Shown here: positions 8,606 through 17,137 of the stretch, in pieces | Numbering within the stretch: the first letter of the stretch is position 1 | How the letters are laid out: every line of letters begins with the position of its first letter | NCBI RefSeq assembly: GCF_002113375.1 | Contig: NZ_NEHO01000025.1 | Coordinates: 1-62,704, forward strand | DNA: 62,704 nucleotides | Reading direction: 5' to 3' | DNA from: Pseudomonas sp. R37(2017) | Lineage (GTDB): Bacteria > Pseudomonadota > Gammaproteobacteria > Pseudomonadales > Pseudomonadaceae | Made by a program: the position numbers and the translations under genes | The notes under the pieces: generated by a model | Seen by the model: the letters and a program-made list of their open reading frames with translations, nothing else | Told to the model about the DNA's origin: nothing | Databases searched by the model: none

Positions 8606-9322
8606 TCAGGGATTCAGACGCTGCAGCCAGGCGCTCAAATCCTGGATCTCGTCGGCGCTGATGTTGTGGCCGACACCGGGGTAGCCATGAAACTCGGGCT
8701 CGAGTGACACGCTCTGCAAAAGGCTGTTGGCCTCGGTGCCGTCGCTGTAGGGAAGGCGTTTGTCCTGCTCGCCATGACCGATGAAAATCGCCAGCGACTG
8801 GCGCTTTTCATCCGGTTGAAGCTCGGACTTGAGCACCGGCAGAACCCGCCCGCTCAACGCTGCGATGCCGCCAAGCGCCTCGGGGTGCCGCAGGCCGACC
8901 TCGTAGGACATGATTGCGCCCTGGCTGAATCCCACCAGGTACACCTTCTCGGGTTCGGTGTGATATTTCTTCGTGGCCTGGGTGACGAAATCCAACAGCA
9001 CCTGGCCACTGGACTTCAGATCATCTGTCTCGCCGTTGTAGGCGCCTTCGCCCTTCTTGCGAAACCACTGGTAACCGCCCTCCTGCATCACGATTGGCGC
9101 CCGTACCGACAGATAGGTGTAGGACGCAGGCAAGTCATCCTTGATGCCGAACAGGTCCTGCTCGTTACTGCCGTAACCGTGGAGGAAAATCACCAGGGGT
9201 TGATGGTTCGAATCGGCGTTGGCCTGCTCCAGGTACTTGAGCGGCAGGTCGGTTTGCAGCGGGGTCTGGGCGTGGACGGCAGTGGATGCCAGGAGGGTGA
9301 GCAGCGCGAGAATCTTCAACAT
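8606..9322 (-). CDS. Secreted carboxylesterase/phospholipase-like alpha/beta hydrolase
   Basis: The 238-residue protein has a signal peptide (LKILALLTLLASTAVHA) and an alpha/beta-hydrolase of the carboxylesterase type. Catalytic residues appear as Ser133 in GFSQGA, Asp187 in HGEQDKRLP and His219 in GYPGVGHN, with the oxyanion segment FLHGYGSNEQD. It should cleave short-chain esters or lysophospholipids in the periplasm. ATG 9322 is chosen because AAGGAAGA precedes it and the signal peptide begins there. No operon partner is seen. Confidence 0.85.
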   Translation of the reverse strand: MLKILALLTLLASTAVHAQTPLQTDLPLKYLEQANADSNHQPLVIFLHGYGSNEQDLFGIKDDLPASYTYLSVRAPIVMQEGGYQWFRKKGEGAYNGETDDLKSSGQVLLDFVTQATKKYHTEPEKVYLVGFSQGAIMSYEVGLRHPEALGGIAALSGRVLPVLKSELQPDEKRQSLAIFIGHGEQDKRLPYSDGTEANSLLQSVSLEPEFHGYPGVGHNISADEIQDLSAWLQRLNP

Positions 9323-9403
9323 GGGTCTTCCTTCACGGAATGCAGGACTCGCGCAAGAGCCTAGCACTGGTCAGCCGGCAGGAACATCTCGGCTGTGGCT
9401 GAT

Positions 9404-9477
9404 GCCTCATCGCGAGCATGCTCGCTCCTACAGGGACCGCGTAAATCCTGTAGGAGCGAGCATGCTCGCGATGAGGC
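9404..9477. repeat. REP pair, TAGGAG/GCGAT subfamily
   Basis: A perfect 31-bp inverted repeat starting GCCTCATCGCGAGCATGCTC surrounds a 12-base loop, between an esterase start and the end of the desuccinylase-like gene. Confidence 0.9.
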
Positions 9478-9501
9478 CATCACAAACAGCGAACACCCGG
9501 A

Positions 9502-10614
9502 TCAGTCGTTGATCAGCTTGCCCACCCGAATCGGCTCACGCCCCGCCACTTTCGCCTGCCACGAGCCAGGCTGGGTGTAGCGCCCGCGGTCGATGGCGAA
9601 CAACACGCCACTGGTACCGGCCCGCACAGTGGTGACTTTGTCGTTCAACGGGTCGACCACTTCGAACAACGCATCGCCCTGCTCTACCCACTCCCCGGCT
9701 TCACGCAGGAAACTGACCACACCGTGATGCGGTGCGAACAGGTACTGGGTGCCTTCGAACGGCATGCCTTCACAGCATTCGGCCGGTGCCGCCGGCCAGG
9801 TGCCGGAGATAAAACCTTGCTCGGCGAGAAAGCCCAGAATGGCCTCGCAGTTGGCCTGGGCCTGGTCGACGCGGGTGTCGCCCATGCTGCCCAGCTCCAG
9901 CGTGGTCGCCAGGTTGGCCGGTGGAATCGCCGCCGCCGGAAACATCCTGGCCAGACGCAACCATGGCGAGGAACAGGACTCATCGAACGAGCTGCCGCCG
10001 GAGTCTTCACACAACAACGCCACGCCAGCCTTCAAGCGCGCCGCCAGGGACTGCCATTGCGGCCAGTGCTGCGGCAACGCGTAGATGTGGATGGCTGCGT
10101 CGAAATCGCAATGCAGGTCGAGGGTGATGTCGGCATCGCAAGCATGGCGCAGCAACAGACGGTGCATCGCTTCGAGCTGCGATGGCGCGGCCGGCAGGTC
10201 GTCGAGGACCTGCCCCATGGCCTGGCGAATCAGCGCGATGTTGGCCTGGGCATCACTGCCGAGGCGATCACCGATCAGCTCGGCCACCGGCGCACTGAGT
10301 TCGACGAACGAGCGGTTGAAGTTCTTGCCGCTGCCCAGCTCGAAGCGCCCCAGGTGGCTGCCTTGCAGGTGCTGGTCAAGGCCAATGGGGTTGGCCACCG
10401 GCACCAGTTCGACAACACCGTTCAATTGGCCCTGTCGCTCCAGTTCGGCCAGGCGCTTCTTCAGCTCCCAGGCCGTGCGCATGCCCGGCAGTTCGTCGGC
10501 GTGCAGGCTGGCCTGGATGTACACCTTGCGCGTGCCCGCGCCATAACGAAACACGCTGAGGGTGCGCTCGGTGCCCAGGTGGCTCCAGGGAAGTGGGTGG
10601 TCGATGCGTTGCAT
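9502..10614 (-). CDS. Succinylglutamate desuccinylase/aspartoacylase-family zinc amidohydrolase
   Basis: The 370-residue M14-like zinc enzyme shows the HADE ligand motif (ASLHADELPG, His38 and Glu41) and the later TLDLHCDFDAA segment carrying the second histidine. The C-terminal third has the beta-rich lid with GVVSFLREAGEWVEQGDALF. The family removes acyl groups from amino acids (AstE/AruE, aspartoacylase); the exact substrate is open. ATG 10614 follows AGGAG. It lies downstream of a basic amino-acid binding protein in the same direction, but a terminator and a REP pair separate them. Confidence 0.82.
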   Translation of the reverse strand: MQRIDHPLPWSHLGTERTLSVFRYGAGTRKVYIQASLHADELPGMRTAWELKKRLAELERQGQLNGVVELVPVANPIGLDQHLQGSHLGRFELGSGKNFNRSFVELSAPVAELIGDRLGSDAQANIALIRQAMGQVLDDLPAAPSQLEAMHRLLLRHACDADITLDLHCDFDAAIHIYALPQHWPQWQSLAARLKAGVALLCEDSGGSSFDESCSSPWLRLARMFPAAAIPPANLATTLELGSMGDTRVDQAQANCEAILGFLAEQGFISGTWPAAPAECCEGMPFEGTQYLFAPHHGVVSFLREAGEWVEQGDALFEVVDPLNDKVTTVRAGTSGVLFAIDRGRYTQPGSWQAKVAGREPIRVGKLIND

Positions 10615-10648
10615 GGGGGGAACTCCTGATATCTGCACGGTGAGATCA

Positions 10649-10742
10649 CCTGTGGGAGCGAGCCTGCTCGCGAAAGCGTCGTGTCAGGCAACACGGATGT
10701 TGAATGTACCGCCGCCTTCGCGAGCAGGCTCGCTCCCACAGG
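10649..10742. repeat. REP pair, TGGGAG/GCGAA subfamily
   Basis: Two inverted copies (CCTGTGGGAGCGAGCCTGCT ... AGCAGGCTCGCTCCCACAGG) lie between the desuccinylase-like gene and the binding-protein terminator. Confidence 0.88.
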
Positions 10743-10767
10743 TATCTCGTTTCAATAGACAGAAAGC

Positions 10768-10806
10768 ACAAAAAAAATGGCAACCGCGTCTGACGGTTGC
10801 CACTTT
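10768..10806 (-). terminator. Rho-independent terminator of the binding-protein gene
   Basis: On the minus strand, GGCAACC...GGTTGCC (stem 10779-10801) is followed by A and a run of eight T. It is 14 bases after the binding-protein stop. Confidence 0.88.
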
Positions 10807-10819
10807 TCATACGGCCTGC

Positions 10820-11599
10820 TTACTCGCCGTAAACGTCAAACTTGAAGTACTTTTCTTGCACTTGCTTGTACTTGCCGTTGGCGCGGATTTCGGTGATAGC
10901 GGTGTTGAACTTGTCCGCCAGTTCTTTATCGCCCTTGCGCACGGCGATACCTGCACCGCCACCGAAGTATTTCGGATCGTTGTACTCAGGGCCGACGAAG
11001 GCAAAACCTTTACCGGCGTCGGTTTTCAGGAAACCGTCGTCCAGGTTGACCGAGTCGGCCAGCAGCGCGTCGATGCGGCCGGAGACCATGTCCAGGTTGG
11101 CTTCCTGCTGGGAGCCGTAACGCACCAGCTCGATACCGGCCGGGACCAGCACTTCAGTGGCGAAGCGGTCGTGGGTACTGGCGCGCAGCACACCGACTTT
11201 CTTGCCCTTGAGTTCGGTCAGCGGGTCCTTGATGGCGGTGCCTTCCTTCATCACGAAGCGCGCCGGGGTGTGGTAGTACTTGATGGTGAAATCGACGTTC
11301 TTCTTGCGATCGTCAGTGATGGTCATGGACGACAGGATGGCGTCGATTTTCTTGACCTTCAGCGCGGGGATCAGGCCGTCGAATTCTTGTTCGACCCAGG
11401 TGCACTTGACCTTCATCTGCTCGCACAGGGCGTCGCCGATGTCCACGTCGAAACCGGTGAGTTTGCCGTCTGGGGTTTTCATCGAGAATGGCGGGTAGCC
11501 CGCTTCGATACCGATGCGGATCGGCTTGGCGTCTTCAGCCACGGCAGTCAGGGACAACATCGACAGTGCCAGGGCACCGAACATCACTAGCTTCTTCAT
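10820..11599 (-). CDS. Periplasmic basic amino-acid binding protein (ArgT/HisJ/AotJ family)
   Basis: The 259-residue solute-binding protein of a polar amino-acid ABC importer has a signal peptide (KKLVMFGALALSMLSLTAVA, cleavage after AVA). Family residues are IGIEAGYPPFSMK, GFDVDIGDAL, the cysteine-containing CEQMKVKCTWVEQEFDGLIP and LSSMTITDDR, as in lysine/arginine/ornithine binders. AGGAG precedes ATG 11599. No permease or ATPase gene is adjacent, so it must share transporter subunits coded elsewhere. The neighbouring desuccinylase-like gene fits an arginine/ornithine theme. Confidence 0.9.
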   Translation of the reverse strand: MKKLVMFGALALSMLSLTAVAEDAKPIRIGIEAGYPPFSMKTPDGKLTGFDVDIGDALCEQMKVKCTWVEQEFDGLIPALKVKKIDAILSSMTITDDRKKNVDFTIKYYHTPARFVMKEGTAIKDPLTELKGKKVGVLRASTHDRFATEVLVPAGIELVRYGSQQEANLDMVSGRIDALLADSVNLDDGFLKTDAGKGFAFVGPEYNDPKYFGGGAGIAVRKGDKELADKFNTAITEIRANGKYKQVQEKYFKFDVYGE

Positions 11600-11794
11600 T
11601 TATAACTCCTGTGTGCGGAGGCTTTTATTGGCAGCTTCGATTGGCAGCGCTCGGTCATCGCTTTGTGGGCGCAAACCGAAGTGGCCGGCAGTCTAGAGCG
11701 GCTACAGGAGGGTAAATTGCGCCGAGGCGACAAATATTTATAAAAAAGTGGCACAAGCACGACGCCCCGGAGGTGAACGGTCCATGACGGTGCA

Positions 11795-11861
11795 AAGTCT
11801 GTCGGACATGCCGAGTTTTCTCTCCGGACCTACAGCATTTGCAGCTGTGTCCGACAGACTT
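11795..11861. repeat. Perfect 14-bp inverted repeat with 39-base spacer
   Basis: AAGTCTGTCGGACA at 11795-11808 matches TGTCCGACAGACTT at 11848-11861 exactly. It sits in the 330-bp gap between divergent genes (binding protein and amidotransferase), where nothing else is evident. It could be a small mobile repeat, a hairpin RNA or a pair of operator half-sites. Confidence 0.7.
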
Positions 11862-11929
11862 AGACGACTGGCGACGCCGGGTGTTTTACGGCACATTGAG
11901 CGCCCTTGCGTCCCATCGAGACTAGCCTG

Positions 11930-12571
11930 ATGCCCACGTTGAACCTGATCCAGCACCACTGCGCCGAAGGTCCGGGTGCCATCGCCGTTTGGGCGGAGTC
12001 CCGAGGACTGACGCTGAAGGTGTTTCGCGCCGACCTCGGCCAGCTACCCCCCGTCAGCGCCGATCCTGTGATCCTGCTGGGCGGACCTTATGAGTCCAAT
12101 GCCGGCCCGGCCTGGCTGGAGGCCGAACGTCAATGGCTCAGAGGCAATCTGGAGCTCGGTGGTGCCGTGTTCGCCATCTGCCTGGGGGCTCAATTGCTGG
12201 CATTGAGTCTTGGCGGGCATGTCCGGCGGATGGACCAGACCGAAACCGGATGGACCACGGTGACCTTTGTCGACGGGCAAACGCTGAAGGTGCTGGAGTG
12301 GCACGAAGACGCCATCGACCTGCCGCCTGCCGCGCAACTGCTGGCCAGCACTGCGCACTGCGCGCAGCAGATGTACCGCGCCGGACCGACGCGGCTGGGA
12401 TTGCAGTTTCATCCGGAGTGGAACGCCGAGTCGGTGGCCATGCTCAATGCGCATTTTGGCGATGAGTCGCCGTTGCCCCGGGGTTCGCAGGACGATGCGG
12501 CCTACGCCGACGTTCTTGTGTGGTTGCAGGCGACACTGGATGAGTGGTGGGCAGCTTCGAAACCACACTGA
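11930..12571 (+). CDS. Class I glutamine amidotransferase-like protein
   Basis: The 213-residue protein has the GATase-1 fold with nucleophile Cys84 in FAICLGAQLLA and the His161/Glu163 pair in LQFHPEWN, so the triad is complete. Such stand-alone proteins (GMP-synthase-like, PuuD- or YfeJ-like) may hydrolyse gamma-glutamyl bonds; the substrate is unknown. ATG at 11930 gives the family start (MPTLNLIQHH); no strong ribosome site is visible. It converges with the rhodanese gene, with 17 bases between the stops. Confidence 0.8.
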   Translation: MPTLNLIQHHCAEGPGAIAVWAESRGLTLKVFRADLGQLPPVSADPVILLGGPYESNAGPAWLEAERQWLRGNLELGGAVFAICLGAQLLALSLGGHVRRMDQTETGWTTVTFVDGQTLKVLEWHEDAIDLPPAAQLLASTAHCAQQMYRAGPTRLGLQFHPEWNAESVAMLNAHFGDESPLPRGSQDDAAYADVLVWLQATLDEWWAASKPH

Positions 12572-12588
12572 TCAGCGGTCTTTGAAAA

Positions 12589-13023
12589 TCAGCATGCGCA
12601 ACCGATCGCAGCGTTCACCGGGCGCTGCTCGGCGGCACTCAACTCAAACCCTTCATCCAGCCACCCCGTCACGCCGCCGATCATCTCCTTGACCGGAAAT
12701 CCCAGGGCCGCCAGTTTCACGGCAGCCTTGTTGGCACCGTTGCAGTGGGGTCCGGCGCAATAGACCACAAACAGGCTGTCTTTCGGATAACCGGCCAAGC
12801 TTTCGGCGCTCAGCAAACGCCCGGGAATGTTGATCGCTCCCGGCACATGCCCGCGCTCGAACGCCAGCGGGCCACGCACATCCACCAGAATGAAATCGAA
12901 CTCACCGTATTGCTGGCTGGCGTGGACGTCGGAACAATCGGTTTCGAACGTCAGACGGTTGCTGAAATGCATCAGGGCGATGGCCGATGGGGCTGCGGGA
13001 ATTTCGCGAACCAGACTGGTCAT
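12589..13023 (-). CDS. Single-domain rhodanese-like sulfurtransferase
   Basis: The 144-residue rhodanese domain has the DVRGPLAFERGHVPGAINIPG segment and an active-site loop YCAGPHCNGANKAA with the catalytic cysteine at its start. It moves sulfane sulfur in the cytoplasm. ATG 13023 is chosen from the family start; the frame reaches further upstream only through the promoter. It is divergent from FtrA, a common pairing in Pseudomonas, so FtrA may control it. Confidence 0.85.
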   Translation of the reverse strand: MTSLVREIPAAPSAIALMHFSNRLTFETDCSDVHASQQYGEFDFILVDVRGPLAFERGHVPGAINIPGRLLSAESLAGYPKDSLFVVYCAGPHCNGANKAAVKLAALGFPVKEMIGGVTGWLDEGFELSAAEQRPVNAAIGCAC

Positions 13024-13124
13024 GCTGTGTACTCCAAGGTATCGGTGGGTGTAGGAAGACTTTATCCGCCAGCCACTTGCAGCTAAAGTGGCGCACAAGA
13101 CACTCACCGGGAACTTTCCGCCAA

Positions 13125-14099
13125 ATGCACTCCACCCCTGGATTGGTCGCGATTCTGGCTTACGACGGCCTTTGCACGTTCGAGTTCGGCATTGCCGTGG
13201 AGATCTTCGGCCTGCCGCGACCCGAGTTCGATTTTCCGTGGTACGAGCATCGTATCGTCGCTGTCGATCAAGGCCCGATGCGTGCCATGGGTGGCATCCA
13301 GGTCCTGGCCGATGGCGGCATGGAAATGCTCGCCGACGCCCGTACCATCATCATTCCCGGCTGGCGCGACCGCAGCGCCACGGTGCCCGCCGAGCTGATC
13401 GCCGCCCTGCGCCAGGCCCACGCGCGCGGAGCACGGTTGCTGTCGATCTGCTCCGGTGTTTTCGTCCTCGCCGCCACCGGATTGCTCGACGGGCGCGGTG
13501 CGACCACGCACTGGCGCTATGCCTCGGAACTGGCCGAACGCTTTCCCGGCATCCTGGTGGACCCGGACGTGCTGTATGTCGATTCCGGCCAATTGATCAC
13601 CTCCGCCGGCAGCGCGGCAGGCATCGATGCCTGCCTGCATCTGGTGGCGCGGGATTTCGGTACGCAGGTGGCCAATTCCGTGGCTCGGCGCCTGGTCATG
13701 TCGCCGCAACGCAGCGGTGGCCAGGCGCAATTCATTCCGACGCCGGTCAGTCCGGCACCGCGCAGTGATCTTTCCCGAGTCATGCAGTGGGCACGCGAGC
13801 GCCTGCACGAACCGCTGGAAGTGCGCGACCTGGCCAGCAAAGCGGCGATGAGCGAGCGCACGTTCCTGCGCCGCTTCACCGAAGCCAGTGGCCAGTCACC
13901 GAAAACCTGGTTGCAACACGAACGTCTGGGCCGCGCCCGCGAACTGCTGGAAAGCAGCGACCAGAACACCGAGCAGATCGCCGAACGCTGCGGTTATCGC
14001 TCGGTGGAAAGCTTCCGGGTGGCGTTCCGCACGGTGGTCGGTGTGCCGCCGTCGGTGTATCGGGAGCGGTTTGGGCGTGGGGGCAATGCCGGTTTTTGA
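13125..14099 (+). CDS. ftrA: GlxA/FtrA-type AraC regulator with DJ-1/PfpI domain
   Basis: The 324-residue regulator has an N-terminal DJ-1/PfpI-like domain (about 5-190; nucleophile-elbow region LLSICSGVFVLAATGLL) and a C-terminal AraC DNA-binding domain (about 215-318; LASKAAMSERTFLRRF and IAERCGYRSVESFRVAF). The elbow cysteine is retained, but in this family it binds ligand and does not act as an enzyme. ATG 13125 fits the family start, though the ribosome site is poor. The divergent rhodanese gene shares its 101-bp promoter region. Confidence 0.88.
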   Translation: MHSTPGLVAILAYDGLCTFEFGIAVEIFGLPRPEFDFPWYEHRIVAVDQGPMRAMGGIQVLADGGMEMLADARTIIIPGWRDRSATVPAELIAALRQAHARGARLLSICSGVFVLAATGLLDGRGATTHWRYASELAERFPGILVDPDVLYVDSGQLITSAGSAAGIDACLHLVARDFGTQVANSVARRLVMSPQRSGGQAQFIPTPVSPAPRSDLSRVMQWARERLHEPLEVRDLASKAAMSERTFLRRFTEASGQSPKTWLQHERLGRARELLESSDQNTEQIAERCGYRSVESFRVAFRTVVGVPPSVYRERFGRGGNAGF

Positions 14100-14116
14100 G
14101 GTGTCCTCACGGTTTA

Positions 14117-14190
14117 TTCGCGAGCAGGCTCGCTCCCACAGATTTTGCGTACAGCCACGGAACCTGTGGGAGCGAGCCTGCTCGCGAAGG
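14117..14190. repeat. REP pair, TGGGAG/GCGAA subfamily
   Basis: TTCGCGAGCAGGCTCGCTCC and its inverted copy lie between the convergent ftrA and cobF ends. Confidence 0.88.
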
Positions 14191-14213
14191 CGCCATCCTG
14201 ATCGCCTGATAGC

Positions 14214-14969
14214 TCAAGGCTTGCGCAACAGATAGGTATCCATGATCCAGCCATTGGCCAACCGCGCCGCCTGGCGCACTCGCTGGATTTCATCCGCCAC
14301 ATCCTTGAGCTTGCCGCTGATCAGGATTTCGTCCGGCGTCCCCAAATAGGCGCCCCAGTAAATCTCGGTGTCCCGATCCTCCACCTGACGGTAAGCATCC
14401 TGAGCATCGAGCATCACCACCAGGCTGTCGCCATCGCCCACCTGCCCCGCCGCCAAACGCCGGCCAGTGGTGATTTCAACGCAGCGGCCGATCTGGTTGA
14501 GTGGCACCTTGTGTTGTGCCGCCAATGCCTGGACGCTGGTAATGCCAGGGATGACCTCGAACTCGAACACGCAGGCACCGCAGGACTGGATCGCCTGAAG
14601 AATACGAAGGGTGCTGTCGTACAGCGCCGGATCGCCCCACACCAGAAAACCACCACACTGGCCGTCGGCCAGCTCCTCGCTGATCAGCCGTTCGAAGGTC
14701 TGCTGCCTGGCCAGGTTCAGGTCGTCGACACTGGTCTTGTAGTCCACCTCACCGCGCTGACGTTCCGGGCTGTGGGCTTCGACAAAACGGTAATCCCGAT
14801 CGGTGATGTAGCGTTCGCAGATTTCGCGTCGCAAATCGATGAGTTTGTTCTTGCTTTCGCCCTTGTCCATGAGGAAAAAGACATCGACCTTATTCAGCGC
14901 CTTGACCGCCTGCATCGTGATGTAGTCGGGATCGCCGGCACCGATGCCGATAACCAGGAGTTTTTTCAT
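14214..14969 (-). CDS. cobF: Precorrin-6A synthase (deacetylating)
   Basis: The 251-residue SAM-dependent tetrapyrrole methylase is of the CobF type, which methylates C1 of precorrin-5 and releases the acetyl group in aerobic cobalamin synthesis. Family marks include KKLLVIGIGAGDPDYITMQA at the N terminus, GGFLVWGDPALYDSTLRI and EVIPGITSVQALAA. The start overlaps the stop of the phosphatase gene by one base (TGATG), so the two are translationally coupled. Other cob genes are not in the window, and no cobalamin riboswitch is visible upstream. Confidence 0.92.
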   Translation of the reverse strand: MKKLLVIGIGAGDPDYITMQAVKALNKVDVFFLMDKGESKNKLIDLRREICERYITDRDYRFVEAHSPERQRGEVDYKTSVDDLNLARQQTFERLISEELADGQCGGFLVWGDPALYDSTLRILQAIQSCGACVFEFEVIPGITSVQALAAQHKVPLNQIGRCVEITTGRRLAAGQVGDGDSLVVMLDAQDAYRQVEDRDTEIYWGAYLGTPDEILISGKLKDVADEIQRVRQAARLANGWIMDTYLLRKP

Positions 14970-15538
14970 CACGACAGGTCCTCGGGGTCGGGGCCTGCCA
15001 GCCGCAGCCGCCAGCAACCATGGAACCGCAACTCGACCGCCGACAGGGGTTCGACGTCGATCAGGCGGGATGACGCCCCCTGCAATATGTGCGTCAGCGC
15101 GGCGCGGATGACAAAGGGATGGGTAATGGCAACGATGTGCCCCGGCGTCGCTTGCAAGGTTGTCAACCACGCCTCCACCCGCGTCTCCAGTTGCAGCAAC
15201 GACTCGCCGCCGTGGGGTGTCGAAGCCGGGTCCACCAACCAATACTGGAGCGCCTCGGCTTCAGTCTTTTGTAGCTCACGGATGCGCATGCCGCTCCAAC
15301 GCCCGAAGTCGCAGTCCTTCAACGCCTCGACAATCTCCGGGGCGCTGCCGAAAAGCTCGGCGGTTTGCCGGGCGCGCAATTCCGGGCCGCAGGCGAGGCG
15401 CGCGCCCTTGAACTGATGGCAACGGGAAAGCCTGAGCGCTTGCCAATCCATTTCCAGAGGCTCGTCCAAAGGAAAACGCGCCAATTTCTGGGCAACGGTT
15501 CGAGCGTGGCAAATCAGGGTTAAACGGGTTGCCTGCAC
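14969..15538 (-). CDS. Histidine phosphatase-family protein coupled to cobF
   Basis: The 189-residue protein is of the phosphoglycerate-mutase/CobC type. The usual RHG core is degenerate: LICHARTVAQ keeps the catalytic histidine (residue 11) but has Cys for Arg and Ala for Gly. The other key parts are there: RARQT, HGGES and THPFVIRAA with the second histidine. By context it may act as alpha-ribazole phosphate phosphatase in cobalamin assembly; that is inference, and the altered core may change activity. It is the first gene of the cobF unit. Confidence 0.78.
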   Translation of the reverse strand: MQATRLTLICHARTVAQKLARFPLDEPLEMDWQALRLSRCHQFKGARLACGPELRARQTAELFGSAPEIVEALKDCDFGRWSGMRIRELQKTEAEALQYWLVDPASTPHGGESLLQLETRVEAWLTTLQATPGHIVAITHPFVIRAALTHILQGASSRLIDVEPLSAVELRFHGCWRLRLAGPDPEDLS

Positions 15539-15604
15539 GAGGAGTCACTCTATGGATGGAAAGGAACGATGGCACAATTTTGCTGCAAGAAAGCAGGTCG
15601 CGGG

Positions 15605-15625
15605 TGTAGGAGCGAGCATCCTACA
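15605..15625. repeat. Truncated REP-like hairpin
   Basis: TGTAGGAGCGAGCATCCTACA is a shortened copy of the TAGGAG family, lacking the CGCGAT end. It stands alone in the 530-bp gap before the aruF-like gene. Confidence 0.6.
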
Positions 15626-15848
15626 GTCATTTCCTGCCGGATTTTCTGTAATGACTGACCACAACGCAGGCAATCACCTACAAGACTTTACGACATCGGC
15701 GTAGCCCCTTGGCACAGGCACTTTGCCCCTTTTTCGGACATCGCCAGGCCCCATGAAAATTAACTGGACAGGCGGTACGCGATGATTAAATACTCCTTTC
15801 AACGGACTGTTTAAACACGTTCCCCTCGTTCATCCAGCAGGAGCCCGG

Positions 15849-15950
15849 ATGCCCTTTCTCGAACTCCCGATCAATGTGTCTGGCCAGGCATCGACTCCAG
15901 CCGAACCGTCCGTTCCTCGTTCAATGCAGTCGATCCCAAGCAGCATCTGA
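15849..15950 (+). CDS. Possible 33-residue leader ORF
   Basis: ATG at 15849 follows CAGGAG by a good distance and opens a 33-codon frame (MPFLELPINVSGQASTPAEP..., proline/serine rich). It ends 121 bases before the aruF-like gene in the same direction. I do not recognise it; it may be a leader peptide or chance. The rest of 15539-16071 shows no other gene. Confidence 0.3.
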   Translation: MPFLELPINVSGQASTPAEPSVPRSMQSIPSSI

Positions 15951-16071
15951 CAAGAAAAAATCGTGGCGTCTGACAGCGTCCAGACGACCACCGATTGAAT
16001 GTGTGGAAAAACCGACAGTGATAGTCAGGTTCGGCTCAAGCCGCCGAATCGTCAGATACAGGAGTATCTCC

Positions 16072-17088
16072 ATGCTGGTCTTGCGTCCAGTCGAGTTGGC
16101 CGACCTGCCCCAGTTGCAGAGGCTGGCTCGTGAAAGCCTGGTGGGCGTCACATCCCTGCCCGACGACAGCGAACGGTTGCGCGGAAAAATCCTCGATTCC
16201 TGTGCCTCGTTCGACAAGGACGTCGAGGATCATGGCCCGGAAAACTACTGCTTTGTGCTCGAAGACCTGACGACGCAGGACCTGGTCGGCTGCTCGGAAA
16301 TCCTCGCCACGGCGGGGTACAGCGAGCCGTTCTACAGCCTGCGCAACCGACACTTCACCAGCGCTTCGAGGGAGCTGAACATCGAGCACGGCGTAGCCGC
16401 CTTGTCGTTGTGCCACGACCTCAGTGGCCACACCCTGCTGCGGGGCTTCCATATCGATGCCGCACGGGTGCGCACCGCTCATTCCGAGCTGCTGTCCCGG
16501 GCACGCCTGATGTTCATCGCCGCCCACGTCCGGCGCTTTTCCGAAACGGTGATCACCGAGATCGTCGGCTACAGCAGTGATGAAGGCCACTCGCCATTTT
16601 GGGACGCCGTGGGCAAGCATTTCTTCGATTTGCCCTACATCGAGGCCGAACGACTGTGCGGCGTGCAAAGCCGCACCTTTCTCGCCGAACTGATGCCGCA
16701 GTATCCGATTTACGTGCCCATGCTGCCCAAGGCGGCACAGGACTGCATCGGCAGCATCCACCCCGACGGCCAGGAAGCCTTCGATATCCTTGAACGTGAA
16801 GGCTTCGAAACCAACAGTTACGTCGATCTGTTCGATGGCGGCCCGACGCTGTATGCGCGCACGTCGGGAATTCGTTCCATCGCCCGCAGCCAGTGCGCCG
16901 TCACGCGGCCGGGACCTGTGATCGATGCCCGCGGCAGCTTTCTGGTGAGCAACGAATCGGTAAAGGATTACCGGGCCATCGTCGCCGATCTTGATTACAT
17001 CACCGGGCAACCCGTCACGCTCGACGCCGACATGTGCAAGGCGCTGAAAGTGACCGAAGGCAGCCCGGTCCGGTTGATCGCCCTGTGA
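16072..17088 (+). CDS. aruF: Arginine/ornithine N-succinyltransferase alpha subunit paralogue (AruF-like)
   Basis: The 338-residue AstA-family acyltransferase resembles P. aeruginosa AruF throughout: LRPVELADLPQLQRLARES, GVTSLPDD, AGYSEPFYSLRN, SPFWDAVGKHFFDLPY and FLAELMPQYPIYVP. AruF/AruG transfer succinyl from succinyl-CoA to arginine or ornithine, step one of the AST pathway. ATG 16072 follows CAGGAG. The AruG-like partner starts 49 bases later. The other AST genes (aruC, D, B, E) are missing here, so this is an extra copy or serves another amine. Confidence 0.85.
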   Translation: MLVLRPVELADLPQLQRLARESLVGVTSLPDDSERLRGKILDSCASFDKDVEDHGPENYCFVLEDLTTQDLVGCSEILATAGYSEPFYSLRNRHFTSASRELNIEHGVAALSLCHDLSGHTLLRGFHIDAARVRTAHSELLSRARLMFIAAHVRRFSETVITEIVGYSSDEGHSPFWDAVGKHFFDLPYIEAERLCGVQSRTFLAELMPQYPIYVPMLPKAAQDCIGSIHPDGQEAFDILEREGFETNSYVDLFDGGPTLYARTSGIRSIARSQCAVTRPGPVIDARGSFLVSNESVKDYRAIVADLDYITGQPVTLDADMCKALKVTEGSPVRLIAL

Positions 17089-17137
17089 ATACCCGCCAGG
17101 TTCAACGCCTTGGCAACCGCGAACAAGGAACAGCCGC

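Noticed and set aside
14970..15242. An N-terminal extension of CobF
   Set aside because: The extra residues are the antiparallel reading of the phosphatase gene; the family start and the TGATG overlap support ATG 14969.
15709..15728. A sigma-54-like promoter (TTGGCACAGGCACTTTGCC) before the aruF-like gene
   Set aside because: The boxes are good, but GG and GC are 12 bases apart and sigma-54 needs 10.
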